Made by a program: the position numbers and the translations under genes | Notes under the pieces: model-generated | Databases searched by the model: none | Told to the model about the DNA's origin: nothing | Seen by the model: only the letters and a program-made list of their open reading frames with translations | Assembly: GCF_000785515.1 (NCBI RefSeq) | Contig: NZ_CP009913.1 | Span: 262,001 to 326,000, forward strand | Reading direction: 5' to 3' | Source: Streptococcus salivarius | GTDB lineage: Bacteria > Bacillota > Bacilli > Lactobacillales > Streptococcaceae | Length of the DNA stretch: 64,000 nucleotides | In this document: piece by piece, positions 35,049-44,489 of the stretch | Layout of the letters: every line of letters begins with the position of its first letter | Numbering within the stretch: position 1 is the stretch's first letter

Positions 35049-36377
35049 ATGTCAAAAACTTATCATTTTATTGGAATTAAAGGATCTGGTATGTCAGCTT
35101 TGGCTTTGATGCTCCACCAAATGGGACACAAGGTTCAAGGTTCAGATGTGGAAAAATATTACTTCACTCAACGTGGTCTTGAGCAAGCAGGTATTCCTAT
35201 CCTTCCTTTCGATGAAAAAAACATCACAGAAGATGTTGAATTGATTGCTGGAAATGCCTTTCGTGAAGATAACAACGTTGAAGTTGCTTATGCAATTAAA
35301 AATGGCTACAGCTTTAAGCGTTATCACGAGTTCTTGGGTCACTTCATGGATCAATTCACTAGCTTTGGTGTGGCAGGTGCACATGGTAAGACTTCTACAA
35401 CAGGTCTCTTGTCACATGTTATGAAAAATATCACCGACACGTCATACCTTATCGGTGACGGAACTGGACGAGGTTCTGCTAATGCACAATACTTTGTCTT
35501 TGAGTCTGATGAATATGAACGTCATTTCATGCCATACCACCCAGCATACTCAATCATCACTAACATTGACTTTGACCATCCTGATTACTTTACAAGTATC
35601 GATGATGTGTTCTCTGCCTTTGATGATTATGCTAAGCAAGTGCAAAAAGGACTCTTTGTTTACGGTGAGGATCCACATCTTCGTAAGATTACAGCCAATG
35701 CGCCAATCTATTACTACGGTTTCGAAGAAAATGATGACTTTATAGCAACAGACATTGTGCGTACAACGACAGGGTCTAATTTCAAGGTGAAACATTATGG
35801 ACAAATCCTTGGAGAATTCCATGTGCCAGCCTATGGTCGACACAATATCTTGAATGCAACTGCGGTTATTGGGAACCTCTATGTAGCCGGTTTTGACATG
35901 GACTTGGTTGCGGAACACCTTAAAACTTTCTCAGGTGTTAAACGCCGTTTCACAGAGAAAATTATCAGTGGTACTGTTGTCATCGATGACTTTGCTCACC
36001 ATCCAACTGAAATTATTGCAACGCTTGATGCAGCACGCCAAAAGTACCCATCTAAAGAGATTGTTGCTATTTTCCAACCACATACCTTCACACGTACCAT
36101 CGCCCTTCTTGATGAATTTGCTGAAGCTTTGAGTGAAGCAGATGCTGTTTATTTGGCGCAAATTTACGGTTCAGCGCGTGAGGTTGACCATGGTGATGTT
36201 AAGGTTGAAGATCTTGCTGCTAAGATCAATAAACCTGCCAAAGTGGTTACAGTTGAAAATGTCTCACCTCTCCTTGACCATGACAATGCTGTTTATGTCT
36301 TTATGGGAGCTGGGGACATCCAACTTTACGAACGCTCGTTCGAAGAGCTCCTAGCAAGCTTGCAAACACACATGTAA
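35049..36377 (+). CDS. murC: UDP-N-acetylmuramate--L-alanine ligase
   Basis: 442 residues. Adds the first L-Ala of the peptidoglycan stem peptide to UDP-MurNAc in the cytoplasm. [21 protein letters not shown] (N-terminal nucleotide fold, in pieces), ATP-binding loop [16 protein letters not shown], and the central and C-terminal Mur ligase domains ([30 protein letters not shown]) are all present. TAAGGAG lies before the ATG. A short palindrome AATCGCA-G-TGCGATT overlaps the stop of the gene before it. Confidence 0.97.
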   Translation: MSKTYHFIGIKGSGMSALALMLHQMGHKVQGSDVEKYYFTQRGLEQAGIPILPFDEKNITEDVELIAGNAFREDNNVEVAYAIKNGYSFKRYHEFLGHFMDQFTSFGVAGAHGKTSTTGLLSHVMKNITDTSYLIGDGTGRGSANAQYFVFESDEYERHFMPYHPAYSIITNIDFDHPDYFTSIDDVFSAFDDYAKQVQKGLFVYGEDPHLRKITANAPIYYYGFEENDDFIATDIVRTTTGSNFKVKHYGQILGEFHVPAYGRHNILNATAVIGNLYVAGFDMDLVAEHLKTFSGVKRRFTEKIISGTVVIDDFAHHPTEIIATLDAARQKYPSKEIVAIFQPHTFTRTIALLDEFAEALSEADAVYLAQIYGSAREVDHGDVKVEDLAAKINKPAKVVTVENVSPLLDHDNAVYVFMGAGDIQLYERSFEELLASLQTHM

Positions 36378-36383
36378 TATATT

Positions 36384-36418
36384 AAGGGCTGTAGCGATTT
36401 CGCTCAGCTCTTTCTCTT
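36384..36418 (+). terminator. Possible weak terminator after murC
   Basis: GGCTGTAGCG can pair with CGCTCAGCTC around ATTT, followed by a T/C-rich stretch. Read-through into the GNAT gene is likely. Confidence 0.4.
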
Positions 36419-36436
36419 AATAGAAAGGAATTTGAT

Positions 36437-36931
36437 ATGCTTATTCGACATGCCCGAGAGGATGATTGGGCTGATGTTGTTCGTATCGAACAAGAAAATT
36501 TTTCGCCTGAAGAGGCTGCAACTCCAGAGGCTATTGCAGAGCGTTTAGAGACGATTTGTGATACCTTTCTAATTGCTGAAATTGATGGCGTTGTAGCTGG
36601 TTACATCGAAGGACCTGTGATTGCGGAACGTTATCTCACAGATGACCTGTTCCATAAAGTGGCTCCTAATGCTAGTCAAGGAGGTTTTATTGCAGTGACT
36701 AGTTTGTCTATCTCCAAAGACTTTAAAGGGCAAGGTATTGGAACAGCCTTGATTGCAGCGCTTAAAGATCTGGCTATTGCTCAAAAACGCCAAGGTATTA
36801 GTTTGACTTGTCATGATTACTTGATTGCTTACTATGAGATGAATGGTTTCACTGATGAGGGAGAATCAGAATCAAAGCATGGTGGAAGCTCTTGGTATAA
36901 TATGGTCTGGGAGAACCCAGAAACCCATTGA
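36437..36931 (+). CDS. GNAT-family N-acetyltransferase
   Basis: 164 residues. Acetyl-CoA-dependent acetyltransferase fold: LIRHAREDDWADVVRIEQEN at the N-terminus, strand and acetyl-CoA-binding loop ISKDFKGQGIGTALIAALKD (motif A, Q/RxxGxG/A) and a C-terminal YEMNGF segment. Substrate unknown. AAAGGAA precedes the ATG. It lies between murC and mltG, as in other streptococci. Confidence 0.9.
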   Translation: MLIRHAREDDWADVVRIEQENFSPEEAATPEAIAERLETICDTFLIAEIDGVVAGYIEGPVIAERYLTDDLFHKVAPNASQGGFIAVTSLSISKDFKGQGIGTALIAALKDLAIAQKRQGISLTCHDYLIAYYEMNGFTDEGESESKHGGSSWYNMVWENPETH

Positions 36932-36969
36932 TTTCAGTGTTACGTTACTGTGACAAAGGACCAATTGAT

Positions 36970-36998
36970 TTGCATTAACTGACTTTTTAAGATATAAT
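36970..36998 (+). promoter_or_regulatory. Promoter of mltG
   Basis: TTGCAT (36970-36975) and TATAAT (36993-36998) with a 17-base spacer, 30 bases before the TTG start. Confidence 0.65.
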
Positions 36999-37027
36999 GG
37001 CGTTTGTTACTATAGAGGAGGTATGCC

Positions 37028-39004
37028 TTGACGGACAAGTTTAATGAACACTCGGAAGCTTCTGAAGATAGCCTAAGCTTCAAAGATCAGATTCTCCGAG
37101 ACTTACAAGAAGCGACACGGCTCCGTTCTCTTCGTGAGGAGGAGCATAATAAAAGTGCAACTATGCCCGAGACACCACTTTCAACGTCAGCTGAGAGCGC
37201 TACAACTCGTAGTGATTCAGCGTCTAATAAAGTAAGTAACCAAGATTTTAGTTCACATTCTGTTTTTCACAGTGCCTTTGCTAAATCTATGACTTCTGAG
37301 ACAGCCCGAGATTCTCAACAAGATAGTCTTAGCTTGTTTTCAGATTCTCAAGCGGAGTCTTTAGTATCTGATGCTCATTCAAACCTAGCGTCTATTCCTA
37401 AAGAGCCAATTGAGGAGGAGAAAAAGGTAAATATTCCTCAGGAGACTGAAACGTCGAAACGTCGTTTTAAACGTCCAGTTTGGGAAACTAGCCTTAACGA
37501 AGCATCTGAAGAGGAGTATATTCCTGCAGATGTTGCCAAGGAGCTCATTGAAGCTAAGTCTAACGAAGCTATTTATACAGACCCTAAAGAATTGGAGGCC
37601 AAATTGACCTCAGAACGTCAAAAAGAAGCATTCTTGCAGGAACATCATGCAACAAGTGACCAAGCGTCGCAAGAAAAGGTTCAATCAGAGCTAGTAGCTG
37701 ATGGTAATGAGGATGATGAGAGTATTTCTCTAGAACCCTCTGGAAAACCTAAGAAAAAGAAAGGCAAGAAAGTGAAGAAGAAAAAGTCTTCGCCAAAAGA
37801 TGGTAAACAGGCTGACATTGTCGACGAAGAGCCGATTTCACGTTCTAACCGAAATCACAAACGCAATAAAAATAACCGTCGTGCTGGTAAAATTGCAAGA
37901 AACATTATCATCTTCTTGCTACTTATCTTGTCAGTAGCTACATTCTTTGGTTATCGCTATGTTAGTGATGCTGTTGGCGCAAAAGATGTTAATTCAACTA
38001 AGTTTGTTAGTGTTGAAATTCCTGAAAATTCAGGTAGCAGTTATATCGGCCAACTCTTGGAATCAGCTGGTGTTATTAAGTCTGGTAAGGTCTTTAATTA
38101 CTATACCAAGTTTAAAAACATCTCAAATCTGAAAAGTGGTTACTACAACCTTCAGGCTAGCATGACCATGGATGAAATTATTGAGGCACTTCAGAAAAAA
38201 GGAAGTGATAAACCTCAGGAGCCATCTCTTGGTACGGTCTTAGTCAAAGAAGGATATACCATTGATCAAATTGCCAAGGCAGTTGAAGTTAATTCTTCAG
38301 CTAAAAAAGGCAAAAAATCATCAACTGGACTTAAGGCGAAAGATTTCTTGAAATTGATGAAGGATGATGCTTTCATTACAAAGATGAAAGCGAAGTACCC
38401 AACCTTGTTGGCAAACCTTCCAAATTCTACGGATGCTAAGTATGTCCTAGAGGGTTATCTGTTCCCAGCGACTTATAACATTCATGATGATACGACGGTG
38501 GAGTCTTTGGTAGAGGAAATGTTGTCAACGATGGATACCTACCTATCACCTTACTATGCAACGATTTCATCTAGTGGACATAATGTTAATGAGATTTTGA
38601 CCCTAGCTTCTCTTGTTGAAAAAGAAGGGGCTACAGATGACGACCGTAAAAACATTGCGAGCGTCTTCTATAATCGTCTAAACTCAGACATGGCTCTACA
38701 AAGTAATATCGCAGTTCTTTATGCTCTTGGAAAACTTGGTCAGGAAACGACCTTGAAAGAAGATGCAACTATTGACACAAACATTGACTCCCCTTATAAT
38801 GATTATGTTCATAAGGGGTTGATGCCAGGTCCTGTGGACAGTCCTAGTCTGTCTGCGATTGAAGCGGTTATCAATCCATCATCTACCAAGTACATGTACT
38901 TTGTGGCAGATGTAACCACTGGTAATGTCTATTTTGCTGAAAGCTATGAAGAGCATCAGCATAACGTTGAAACTTACATTAACAGCAAACTAAAAGATAA
39001 ATAG
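37028..39004 (+). CDS. mltG: Endolytic peptidoglycan transglycosylase MltG (YceG-like)
   Basis: 658 residues, TTG start with a full AGGAGG seven bases upstream. A long charged cytoplasmic domain (1-285) with a Lys-rich stretch (KPKKKKGKKVKKKKSS) precedes one membrane helix (about 289-308). The extracellular YceG domain has LASLVEKEG (catalytic Glu) and PYNDYVHKGLMPGPVDSPS. MltG cuts nascent glycan strands and works with the elongation machinery in streptococci. The cytoplasmic part is longer than I recall for the pneumococcal protein (about 551 residues in total). Confidence 0.93.
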   Translation: MTDKFNEHSEASEDSLSFKDQILRDLQEATRLRSLREEEHNKSATMPETPLSTSAESATTRSDSASNKVSNQDFSSHSVFHSAFAKSMTSETARDSQQDSLSLFSDSQAESLVSDAHSNLASIPKEPIEEEKKVNIPQETETSKRRFKRPVWETSLNEASEEEYIPADVAKELIEAKSNEAIYTDPKELEAKLTSERQKEAFLQEHHATSDQASQEKVQSELVADGNEDDESISLEPSGKPKKKKGKKVKKKKSSPKDGKQADIVDEEPISRSNRNHKRNKNNRRAGKIARNIIIFLLLILSVATFFGYRYVSDAVGAKDVNSTKFVSVEIPENSGSSYIGQLLESAGVIKSGKVFNYYTKFKNISNLKSGYYNLQASMTMDEIIEALQKKGSDKPQEPSLGTVLVKEGYTIDQIAKAVEVNSSAKKGKKSSTGLKAKDFLKLMKDDAFITKMKAKYPTLLANLPNSTDAKYVLEGYLFPATYNIHDDTTVESLVEEMLSTMDTYLSPYYATISSSGHNVNEILTLASLVEKEGATDDDRKNIASVFYNRLNSDMALQSNIAVLYALGKLGQETTLKEDATIDTNIDSPYNDYVHKGLMPGPVDSPSLSAIEAVINPSSTKYMYFVADVTTGNVYFAESYEEHQHNVETYINSKLKDK

Positions 39005-39088
39005 TCTGATTGGCTAGTTAAAATCAAGCAAACGAATAGTGATTCTAACGATACAGCCAACGGCTCAAAAAATAGAAAAGAGAAAAAA

Positions 39089-39571
39089 ATGGCAGAAAAA
39101 ACATATGTAATGACACAAGCAGAGAAAGAACAACTTGAAGCGGAATTGGAGGAGTACAAACTCGTCCGTCGTCCAGAAGTTGTAGAACGTATTAAGATTG
39201 CACGTTCTTATGGTGACCTTTCAGAAAACTCTGAGTATGAAGCAGCCAAAGACGAGCAAGCCTTTGTTGAAGGACAAATTCAGATTCTTGAAACAAAAAT
39301 TCGTTATGCAGAAATCGTTGATAGTGATGCTGTTGCTAATGACGAGGTTGCAATTGGTAAAACTGTTGTTGTTCAAGAAGTTGGTACAAACGACAAAGAT
39401 ACTTATCATATCGTTGGTGCAGCCGGTGCTGACATCTTTTCAGGTAAGATTTCAAATGAAAGCCCAATTGCTCAAGCCTTGATTGGTAAGAAAGTTGGCG
39501 ACAAAGTCGCTATCGAATCACCAGCAGGTAGCTACTCTGTAGAAATCCTTAGTGTAGAAAAAACAGCCTAA
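39089..39571 (+). CDS. greA: Transcription elongation factor GreA
   Basis: 160 residues. Rescues backtracked RNA polymerase by stimulating transcript cleavage. The N-terminal coiled coil (about 1-75) carries [20 protein letters not shown], with the acidic tip residues of Gre factors. The C-terminal domain has [32 protein letters not shown] lies upstream. It follows mltG by 84 bases and ends in a strong terminator. Confidence 0.96.
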   Translation: MAEKTYVMTQAEKEQLEAELEEYKLVRRPEVVERIKIARSYGDLSENSEYEAAKDEQAFVEGQIQILETKIRYAEIVDSDAVANDEVAIGKTVVVQEVGTNDKDTYHIVGAAGADIFSGKISNESPIAQALIGKKVGDKVAIESPAGSYSVEILSVEKTA

Positions 39572-39611
39572 GTGACTGTTGGCATTAAGGTGTCCAATAT
39601 TTGAAACTAGT

Positions 39612-39652
39612 GGGAGTGAGACAAAACAGTTGTTCTGTCTCACTCCCTTTTT
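39612..39652 (+). terminator. Strong terminator of greA
   Basis: Twelve-base perfect arms GGGAGTGAGACA and TGTCTCACTCCC, followed by five T. Confidence 0.92.
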
Positions 39653-39697
39653 GGTTACCGGCGCTATTAGGAGTTAGGCTGGTCTGAATTAATCTAT

Positions 39698-39736
39698 AAG
39701 AAAAGCACTCTTGGCAAATACCAAGAGTGCTTTGTA
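39698..39736 (-). terminator. Terminator of yidC
   Basis: Arms AAAGCACTCTTGG and CCAAGAGTGCTTT, with T-rich sequence after it on the minus strand. Confidence 0.85.
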
Positions 39737-39738
39737 GC

Positions 39739-40656
39739 TTATTTACGATTTTGCTTACCGGCGTTACGGTTTTTCTTTGGTTTACTTGCAATTGCTTGAG
39801 TATTTTTTGGTGTTACATCTTTACGCTTGATTGGTGTTGTACGAGGTGCTTTTGGAGGGTTCTTTTTGAACTCTTCAGCCACTTTTTCTTTCAAGCGAGG
39901 TTTGATGATGTAGTTGGTAATCAACTGTTGGATAATAGAGAAGATACCACCAACGAACCAGTAGAGGATTACGGCTGCAGGTGAGCTAATACCAAAGAAA
40001 ATCATCATGATCGGCATACTGTACATCGTCGCTGCCATTTGTTTACGTTGCTCTTCAGGAACTTGTTGAATAGACAACCAAGATTGGAAGTAGTAAAGAG
40101 CTGCGATGATGATAATCAATGGGAAGTCACGGTGACCAAGGTTAAACCAGAGGAAGTTATCTTGAAGTACACCAGGAGTGTAACGTGCTGCGTAGTAGAG
40201 TGCTGAGAAGAATGGGAACTGAATTAATAGAGGAAGACAGCCGACACCACCCATCAAGCTTAGACCGTTTTCACGCTGAGCTTGCATGAGTTCAGACTGG
40301 GCAGCCATTTTTTCTTCTTGAGTTTCAGCGTTACGCAAACGTTCGTTGATTGGTTCCAAGATAGGCGCAAGGTATTCACGTTTTGCTGATTGGTAGGCTG
40401 CGCTACGAGATTGGTGAAGACCAAGTGGCAAGATAATCAAACGAACAATGATGGTAACAAAGATAATACCAAGACCAAAGCCGAGACCAAGATTATCTGC
40501 GAAGTAGGTGATGACGTGGCTCATAGGGCGACCAAGGAGGTTCCAGACCCAACCAGTAGGATTACCAGACTTATCAAGGCTCACACATCCTGATAGGAAG
40601 AGTACCATGCTGGCAGCAAGCCCCATCAGGGCTAGACGTTTTTGATTTTTATTCAC
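39739..40656 (-). CDS. yidC: Membrane protein insertase YidC/OxaA (lipoprotein form)
   Basis: 305 residues, GTG start with AAAGGA upstream. A lipoprotein signal peptide ends at LFLSGC (Cys about 24). Five membrane helices of the YidC core follow, with the conserved [11 protein letters not shown] region and [15 protein letters not shown]. The C-terminal tail (about 55 residues) is strongly basic ([11 protein letters not shown]) and should contact ribosomes, as in the YidC2-type paralogue of streptococci. Streptococci carry two copies; which one this is cannot be settled from the window. Confidence 0.93.
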   Translation of the reverse strand: MNKNQKRLALMGLAASMVLFLSGCVSLDKSGNPTGWVWNLLGRPMSHVITYFADNLGLGFGLGIIFVTIIVRLIILPLGLHQSRSAAYQSAKREYLAPILEPINERLRNAETQEEKMAAQSELMQAQRENGLSLMGGVGCLPLLIQFPFFSALYYAARYTPGVLQDNFLWFNLGHRDFPLIIIIAALYYFQSWLSIQQVPEEQRKQMAATMYSMPIMMIFFGISSPAAVILYWFVGGIFSIIQQLITNYIIKPRLKEKVAEEFKKNPPKAPRTTPIKRKDVTPKNTQAIASKPKKNRNAGKQNRK

Positions 40657-40742
40657 AATATCATTCCTTTTGTTTTTTAGTTATACTTGTCTATTTTACC
40701 TTTTTTTAAGAAAGAGAACAAGCTAAAAACGGTGGCTTCCTC

Positions 40743-41021
40743 TTAATTAGCCATCCGAAAATCGCTGTAATTTGAGAAGTTTGCCATGGTCACATCGACA
40801 TAGGTTACTTTAGACCATTTTGAAGGTCCTTTTCGAACTTCTTGAATAAATTTAGCTAACTTAGCAGGATTTTCTGACTGAGCTAGGATTTCAACAGTTC
40901 CGTCGTCATTATTCCAAACCCGACCGTATATATCTCCAATATCTAGTGCTAGAGCATAGGTTGAATAACGAAAACCAACACCTTGGACTCTTCCTGAGAC
41001 TAATAATCTTACTTTTTGCAT
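40743..41021 (-). CDS. acyP: Acylphosphatase
   Basis: 92 residues. Small enzyme hydrolysing acyl phosphates. The signature VSGRVQGVGFRYSTYALA holds the catalytic Arg and phosphate loop; GRVWNNDDGTVEILAQ carries the catalytic Asn. The ATG at 41021 is chosen because AAGGAGGTC lies about eight bases upstream; a longer open frame upstream adds 23 unrelated residues. Located 86 bases before yidC on the same strand, the same order as in other streptococci. Confidence 0.95.
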   Translation of the reverse strand: MQKVRLLVSGRVQGVGFRYSTYALALDIGDIYGRVWNNDDGTVEILAQSENPAKLAKFIQEVRKGPSKWSKVTYVDVTMANFSNYSDFRMAN

Positions 41022-41111
41022 GGTCCACGACCTCCTTTTGAAAGCTCTTTCCTTTAGTATAATCCTTGCTATAAAGTCGGTCAAGTCCAAGATTTATCAA
41101 GGGATTTCTGC

Positions 41112-41117
41112 TATAAT
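41112..41117 (+). promoter_or_regulatory. Extended -10 box of the TrmH-type methyltransferase gene
   Basis: TGCTATAAT ends at 41117 and the ATG is at 41124, where transcription should start. No Shine-Dalgarno sequence exists, so a leaderless mRNA is predicted. Confidence 0.65.
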
Positions 41118-41123
41118 GAGTGT

Positions 41124-41861
41124 ATGGAAATCATTCAATCAAAGCAAAATGCTAGCATTAAATCTGCTAGAAAATTATTGCAGCGCAAGCACCGTAAAAC
41201 TAGCTATCTTTTAGAAGGATGGCATCTTTTTGAGGAAGCAAAGGCAAGTGGTGCCGATATTCTTCAAGTTTTCGTGCTTGAGGAAATGGCTAATCGTGTG
41301 GCTAATATGGTTAAGGTGAAGTTGGTTAGTCCAGAGGTGCTCAAGGAGCTCTGTGAAACCCAGACCCCCCAAGGGATTGTGGCAGAAGTTGCTAAACAAT
41401 CTCAAGCCTTGCCAGAATCTCTCTCAGGGAAGTATCTTCTCTTGGAGGATGTTCAGGATCCTGGCAATGTAGGAACAATGATTCGCACAGCGGATGCCGC
41501 AGGTTATGACGGAGTCTTTTTGTCAGATAAATCAGCTGATATTTATAATCAGAAGACCTTGCGTTCTATGCAGGGAAGTCATTTCCATCTTCCAATCTAT
41601 CGTGGACCTATTCTTGACATGGTTGAGGCTTGCAAAAAGCAAGGGGTACCTGTTTTGGCAACGACTCTCTCAGATATTTCTGTTGACTATAAAGCAGTTA
41701 AGACAGATGGCAATTTTGCCTTAGTGATGGGAAATGAAGGTCAGGGAATTAGTCAGGATATGGCTGAGTCTGCTGATCAACTCGTACATATTAGCATGCC
41801 AGGTCAGGCGGAGAGTCTGAATGTTGCTGTTGCAGCAGGAATTCTCATGTTTAGTCTCTAG
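41124..41861 (+). CDS. TrmH/SpoU-family RNA 2'-O-methyltransferase
   Basis: 245 residues. SPOUT-fold enzyme that methylates a ribose in rRNA or tRNA. The N-terminal substrate-binding domain (IIQSKQNASIKSARKLLQRK; YLLEGWHLFEEA) is followed by the trefoil-knot domain with LLEDVQDPGNVGTMIRTADA, LVMGNEGQGIS and ISMPGQAESLNVAVAAGI, the three SpoU motifs. The target nucleotide is unknown. The start is well supported by the family N-terminus, yet only six bases separate it from the -10 box. Confidence 0.93.
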   Translation: MEIIQSKQNASIKSARKLLQRKHRKTSYLLEGWHLFEEAKASGADILQVFVLEEMANRVANMVKVKLVSPEVLKELCETQTPQGIVAEVAKQSQALPESLSGKYLLLEDVQDPGNVGTMIRTADAAGYDGVFLSDKSADIYNQKTLRSMQGSHFHLPIYRGPILDMVEACKKQGVPVLATTLSDISVDYKAVKTDGNFALVMGNEGQGISQDMAESADQLVHISMPGQAESLNVAVAAGILMFSL

Positions 41862-41922
41862 GTCTCAAGGATGATTTTAGGAGAAAACAACTGACTTTTA
41901 AAGTAATTTTAAGCACTAGTGG

Positions 41923-41928
41923 TATAAT
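41923..41928 (+). promoter_or_regulatory. -10 box of the HD-domain gene
   Basis: TGGTATAAT (extended -10), 35 bases before the start codon. Confidence 0.6.
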
Positions 41929-41962
41929 GAAGAAGCATTAGAAACATTAATGAGGTATTATT

Positions 41963-42466
41963 ATGAAACGACCAGAAGATGATAAAGAATTCATGGAAGT
42001 TGTGGGACATTTGATTTCACACCCACGTTTTCAAAAATTGGATGGGATTGTACAGCACCATCATTCGACACGTTTAGAACACTCGGTTAATGTTAGTTAC
42101 ACCAGCTATAAGATTGCTAAAAAATTTGGCTGGGATGCCAAGAGTACTGCTCGAGGCGGTCTCTTACATGATTTTTTCTATTATGATTGGCGAGTAACTA
42201 AATTTAATAAGAGTCATGCTTGGGTACACCCACGTATTGCTGTTCGTAATGCCAGAAAGCTTGTTAATCTAAACAAAAAAGAAGAGGATATTATCCTCAA
42301 GCATATGTGGGGAGCAACGATTGCACCGCCGAAGTATAAGGAATCTTATATTGTTACGATGGTGGATAAGTATTGGGCGGTTAAAGAAGCGGCGACACCC
42401 TTACGAAACCGAATTAAAAATCGTAAGTTTTTCCGTCGTAAGACCCTACAAAGCCACCACCAATAA
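41963..42466 (+). CDS. HD-domain protein
   Basis: 167 residues. Metal-dependent phosphohydrolase fold: HHSTRLEHSVNVSYTSYKIA and GGLLHDFFYYDW supply the His and His-Asp ligands of the HD motif. AHAWVHPRIAVRNA-type and KHMWGATIAPPKYKESYIVT segments follow. Substrate unknown; HD enzymes act mostly on nucleotides. It is followed 24 bases later by a Bax-inhibitor-like gene. Confidence 0.88.
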   Translation: MKRPEDDKEFMEVVGHLISHPRFQKLDGIVQHHHSTRLEHSVNVSYTSYKIAKKFGWDAKSTARGGLLHDFFYYDWRVTKFNKSHAWVHPRIAVRNARKLVNLNKKEEDIILKHMWGATIAPPKYKESYIVTMVDKYWAVKEAATPLRNRIKNRKFFRRKTLQSHHQ

Positions 42467-42489
42467 TTCATTATTTTTAGGAGATAACT

Positions 42490-43179
42490 ATGGAATCAAA
42501 TGCAATTTATACGACTAGTGATGCGGGCTTAAGCCGCTTTTTCGGAAAGATTTATGGCCTTGTCGGTATAGGAGTGGGACTTTCAGCAGTCATTTCTTAT
42601 CTGATGCTCTTTCCTCTCTCACATGTTTTTGTCAATATTCTCATGAATCATTCTTGGGTTTACATGGCAGCCCTCTTTTTAGAGTTTGGTTTGGTCTTTT
42701 TGGCTAGCGGTGCTGCACGAAGAAATACACCTGCAGCCCTACCTTTATTTTTGGTTTATTCCGCTTTGAATGGATTTACACTTAGTTTTATCATCGTTCA
42801 ATACACGCAAGCCATAGTTTTTCAAGCCTTCCTTAGCACTGCCATTGTTTTCTTTATCATGGCCCTTATCGGAGTTAGCATTAAGCGAGATCTATCAGGC
42901 ATGGCTAAGTTCCTTATGGCAGCCTTGATTGGGATTATTGTGGCTAGCTTGATTAATATTTTCTTTGCAAGTAGCATGATGAGTTTTGTGATTAGTATTG
43001 TATCAATTCTTATTTTCTCTGGTTTAATTGCCTACGATAACCAGTTGATTAAAAAGGTTTACTACGGTGCCAATGGTCAAGTCACAGATGGATGGGCAGT
43101 TTCTATGGCACTTAGTCTTTACTTGGATTTCATTAACTTATTCTTGAATATCTTGCGACTCTTTGCTAGACGTAATTAG
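42490..43179 (+). CDS. Bax inhibitor-1/YccA family membrane protein
   Basis: 229 residues with seven membrane helices, the fold of BI-1/YetJ proteins that act as pH-sensitive calcium leak channels. Features include [20 protein letters not shown] at the N-terminus, [12 protein letters not shown], and the C-terminal [15 protein letters not shown] (with the Asp of the BI-1 gate) and [21 protein letters not shown] lies eight bases before the ATG. Probably cotranscribed with the HD gene. Confidence 0.92.
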   Translation: MESNAIYTTSDAGLSRFFGKIYGLVGIGVGLSAVISYLMLFPLSHVFVNILMNHSWVYMAALFLEFGLVFLASGAARRNTPAALPLFLVYSALNGFTLSFIIVQYTQAIVFQAFLSTAIVFFIMALIGVSIKRDLSGMAKFLMAALIGIIVASLINIFFASSMMSFVISIVSILIFSGLIAYDNQLIKKVYYGANGQVTDGWAVSMALSLYLDFINLFLNILRLFARRN

Positions 43180-43181
43180 TA

Positions 43182-43210
43182 AAAAAATCAGCCAGATGGC
43201 TGATTTTTTT
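43182..43210. terminator. Bidirectional terminator between convergent genes
   Basis: AAAAAATCAGCCA-GA-TGGCTGATTTTTT is a near-perfect palindrome with T-runs on both strands. Confidence 0.9.
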
Positions 43211-43215
43211 AATGT

Positions 43216-44352
43216 CTAATAGTTTTTTGTAATTGTCCCTTGCTGACCTGTGTAAGCGTAGAAGAGTGGATAGTACTCCCATTTTCCGACATAGCTATCT
43301 TTATCTGGGAAGGCCCACTTGTCGTCTTTTTTAGTAAGCTCGACTGAGTAATTATCAAAAATATTTGTTCCTTCTGTCTTTGGTGCTGATGGGCTTACTT
43401 CTTTGATTGAATTCGGTAGGTAAGTTTCCATGTAGTATTGTCTTGTTAGTTGGTCGACATTTCCAGCGTTGGCACCATTGCTTTGTAGGTAGTTTTTAAG
43501 GTCATCTGTGAGATTTGGGTGATTAGCACCGTAGGCATCGTCTGCAGCTTTCATACTGATAGTTGACATGCTGACGTTAAACTCTGCTTTATCTTTAGCG
43601 ACGATAATGTTATCAACAGTGTAGCTACCGCGTTCACGGTTAGCAGTTTGGACCCAACCAAAAACTTTTGGAATTTCATCACCAGTTGGTTTGATATGAT
43701 CAGTTTCATTATAGCTGTATTGAAGGCTATCTGAGAAATATTGGTTAAGTTCACCCTTGGCTTTATCCAAGTCATTAGAAACAAATTTACTGTAGTCTTT
43801 GCTTTCACCACCTAGAAGAACTGCATTGAAATAAGCGTCAATAGCCTTTTTAACATTGGTAGTTGTTTTACCATCGAAATCTTTTAGGCTAGTAGAAACT
43901 GTTTGTCCCTCTGTTTTTTCATCTTTTGATTCAAAATAGAGTTTATAGCTTTCATTGTTGTTAACTTCGAAAAAGAGTGAGACAGTCTTGTAGTCGTCAG
44001 CTTCAAGCTTTCCAAAGTCATCTGTAGCGTCCTCTACGTTCTTATTTTTATTGAAGAGAGTAGGTAGGTCGCCCTTATCGAGCTTGCTTGCTGTGACTTT
44101 TTTACCATCTTTATCTTTGAGGTAGAATTGTTTAGCAGATGTTTTGAGCTCATTTTCCATATCTTCCGAAGTATTCTCGAGTTTGAATGAAACTTCGACT
44201 AGGGTTTGGTCATCCTTGAGCTTGAGGTCGCTTCCTGACATATAGACAATATCGTTAACAGAAAGCTTGGCATCAAGTTTTGGCTTGGCACATGCTGAGA
44301 GTGTTAAGATGGCTGCTAGAGCAAGAGTCCCAGAGTAAAGATATTTTTTCAT
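43216..44352 (-). CDS. Putative lipoprotein (DUF5105-like)
   Basis: 378 residues. The signal peptide ends with the lipobox LTLSAC (Cys about 21), so it is anchored to the outer face of the membrane. Residues about 30-170 look like an immunoglobulin-like DUF4352 module (VEVSFKLENTSEDMENELKT; VSLFFEVNNNESYKLYF). The region from about 185 on (AIDAYFNAVLLGGESKDYSKF) resembles the DUF5105 domain of streptococcal lipoproteins. Function unknown. Single-gene unit. Confidence 0.75.
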   Translation of the reverse strand: MKKYLYSGTLALAAILTLSACAKPKLDAKLSVNDIVYMSGSDLKLKDDQTLVEVSFKLENTSEDMENELKTSAKQFYLKDKDGKKVTASKLDKGDLPTLFNKNKNVEDATDDFGKLEADDYKTVSLFFEVNNNESYKLYFESKDEKTEGQTVSTSLKDFDGKTTTNVKKAIDAYFNAVLLGGESKDYSKFVSNDLDKAKGELNQYFSDSLQYSYNETDHIKPTGDEIPKVFGWVQTANRERGSYTVDNIIVAKDKAEFNVSMSTISMKAADDAYGANHPNLTDDLKNYLQSNGANAGNVDQLTRQYYMETYLPNSIKEVSPSAPKTEGTNIFDNYSVELTKKDDKWAFPDKDSYVGKWEYYPLFYAYTGQQGTITKNY

Positions 44353-44451
44353 AAATAATCCCCCATTATTTTATTTAGGTTATAGGTCTATTGTATCATG
44401 AAATATGCCTTGAGATTATTAGAAAATTGGGTTTCAAGCCTTTTCTTATGC

Positions 44452-44457
44452 TATAAT
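44452..44457 (+). promoter_or_regulatory. Extended -10 box of lysA
   Basis: TGCTATAAT, 33 bases before the chosen lysA start. Confidence 0.65.
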
Positions 44458-44489
44458 AGGATTACTATTGTAAAAAAATGGAGAATCAA

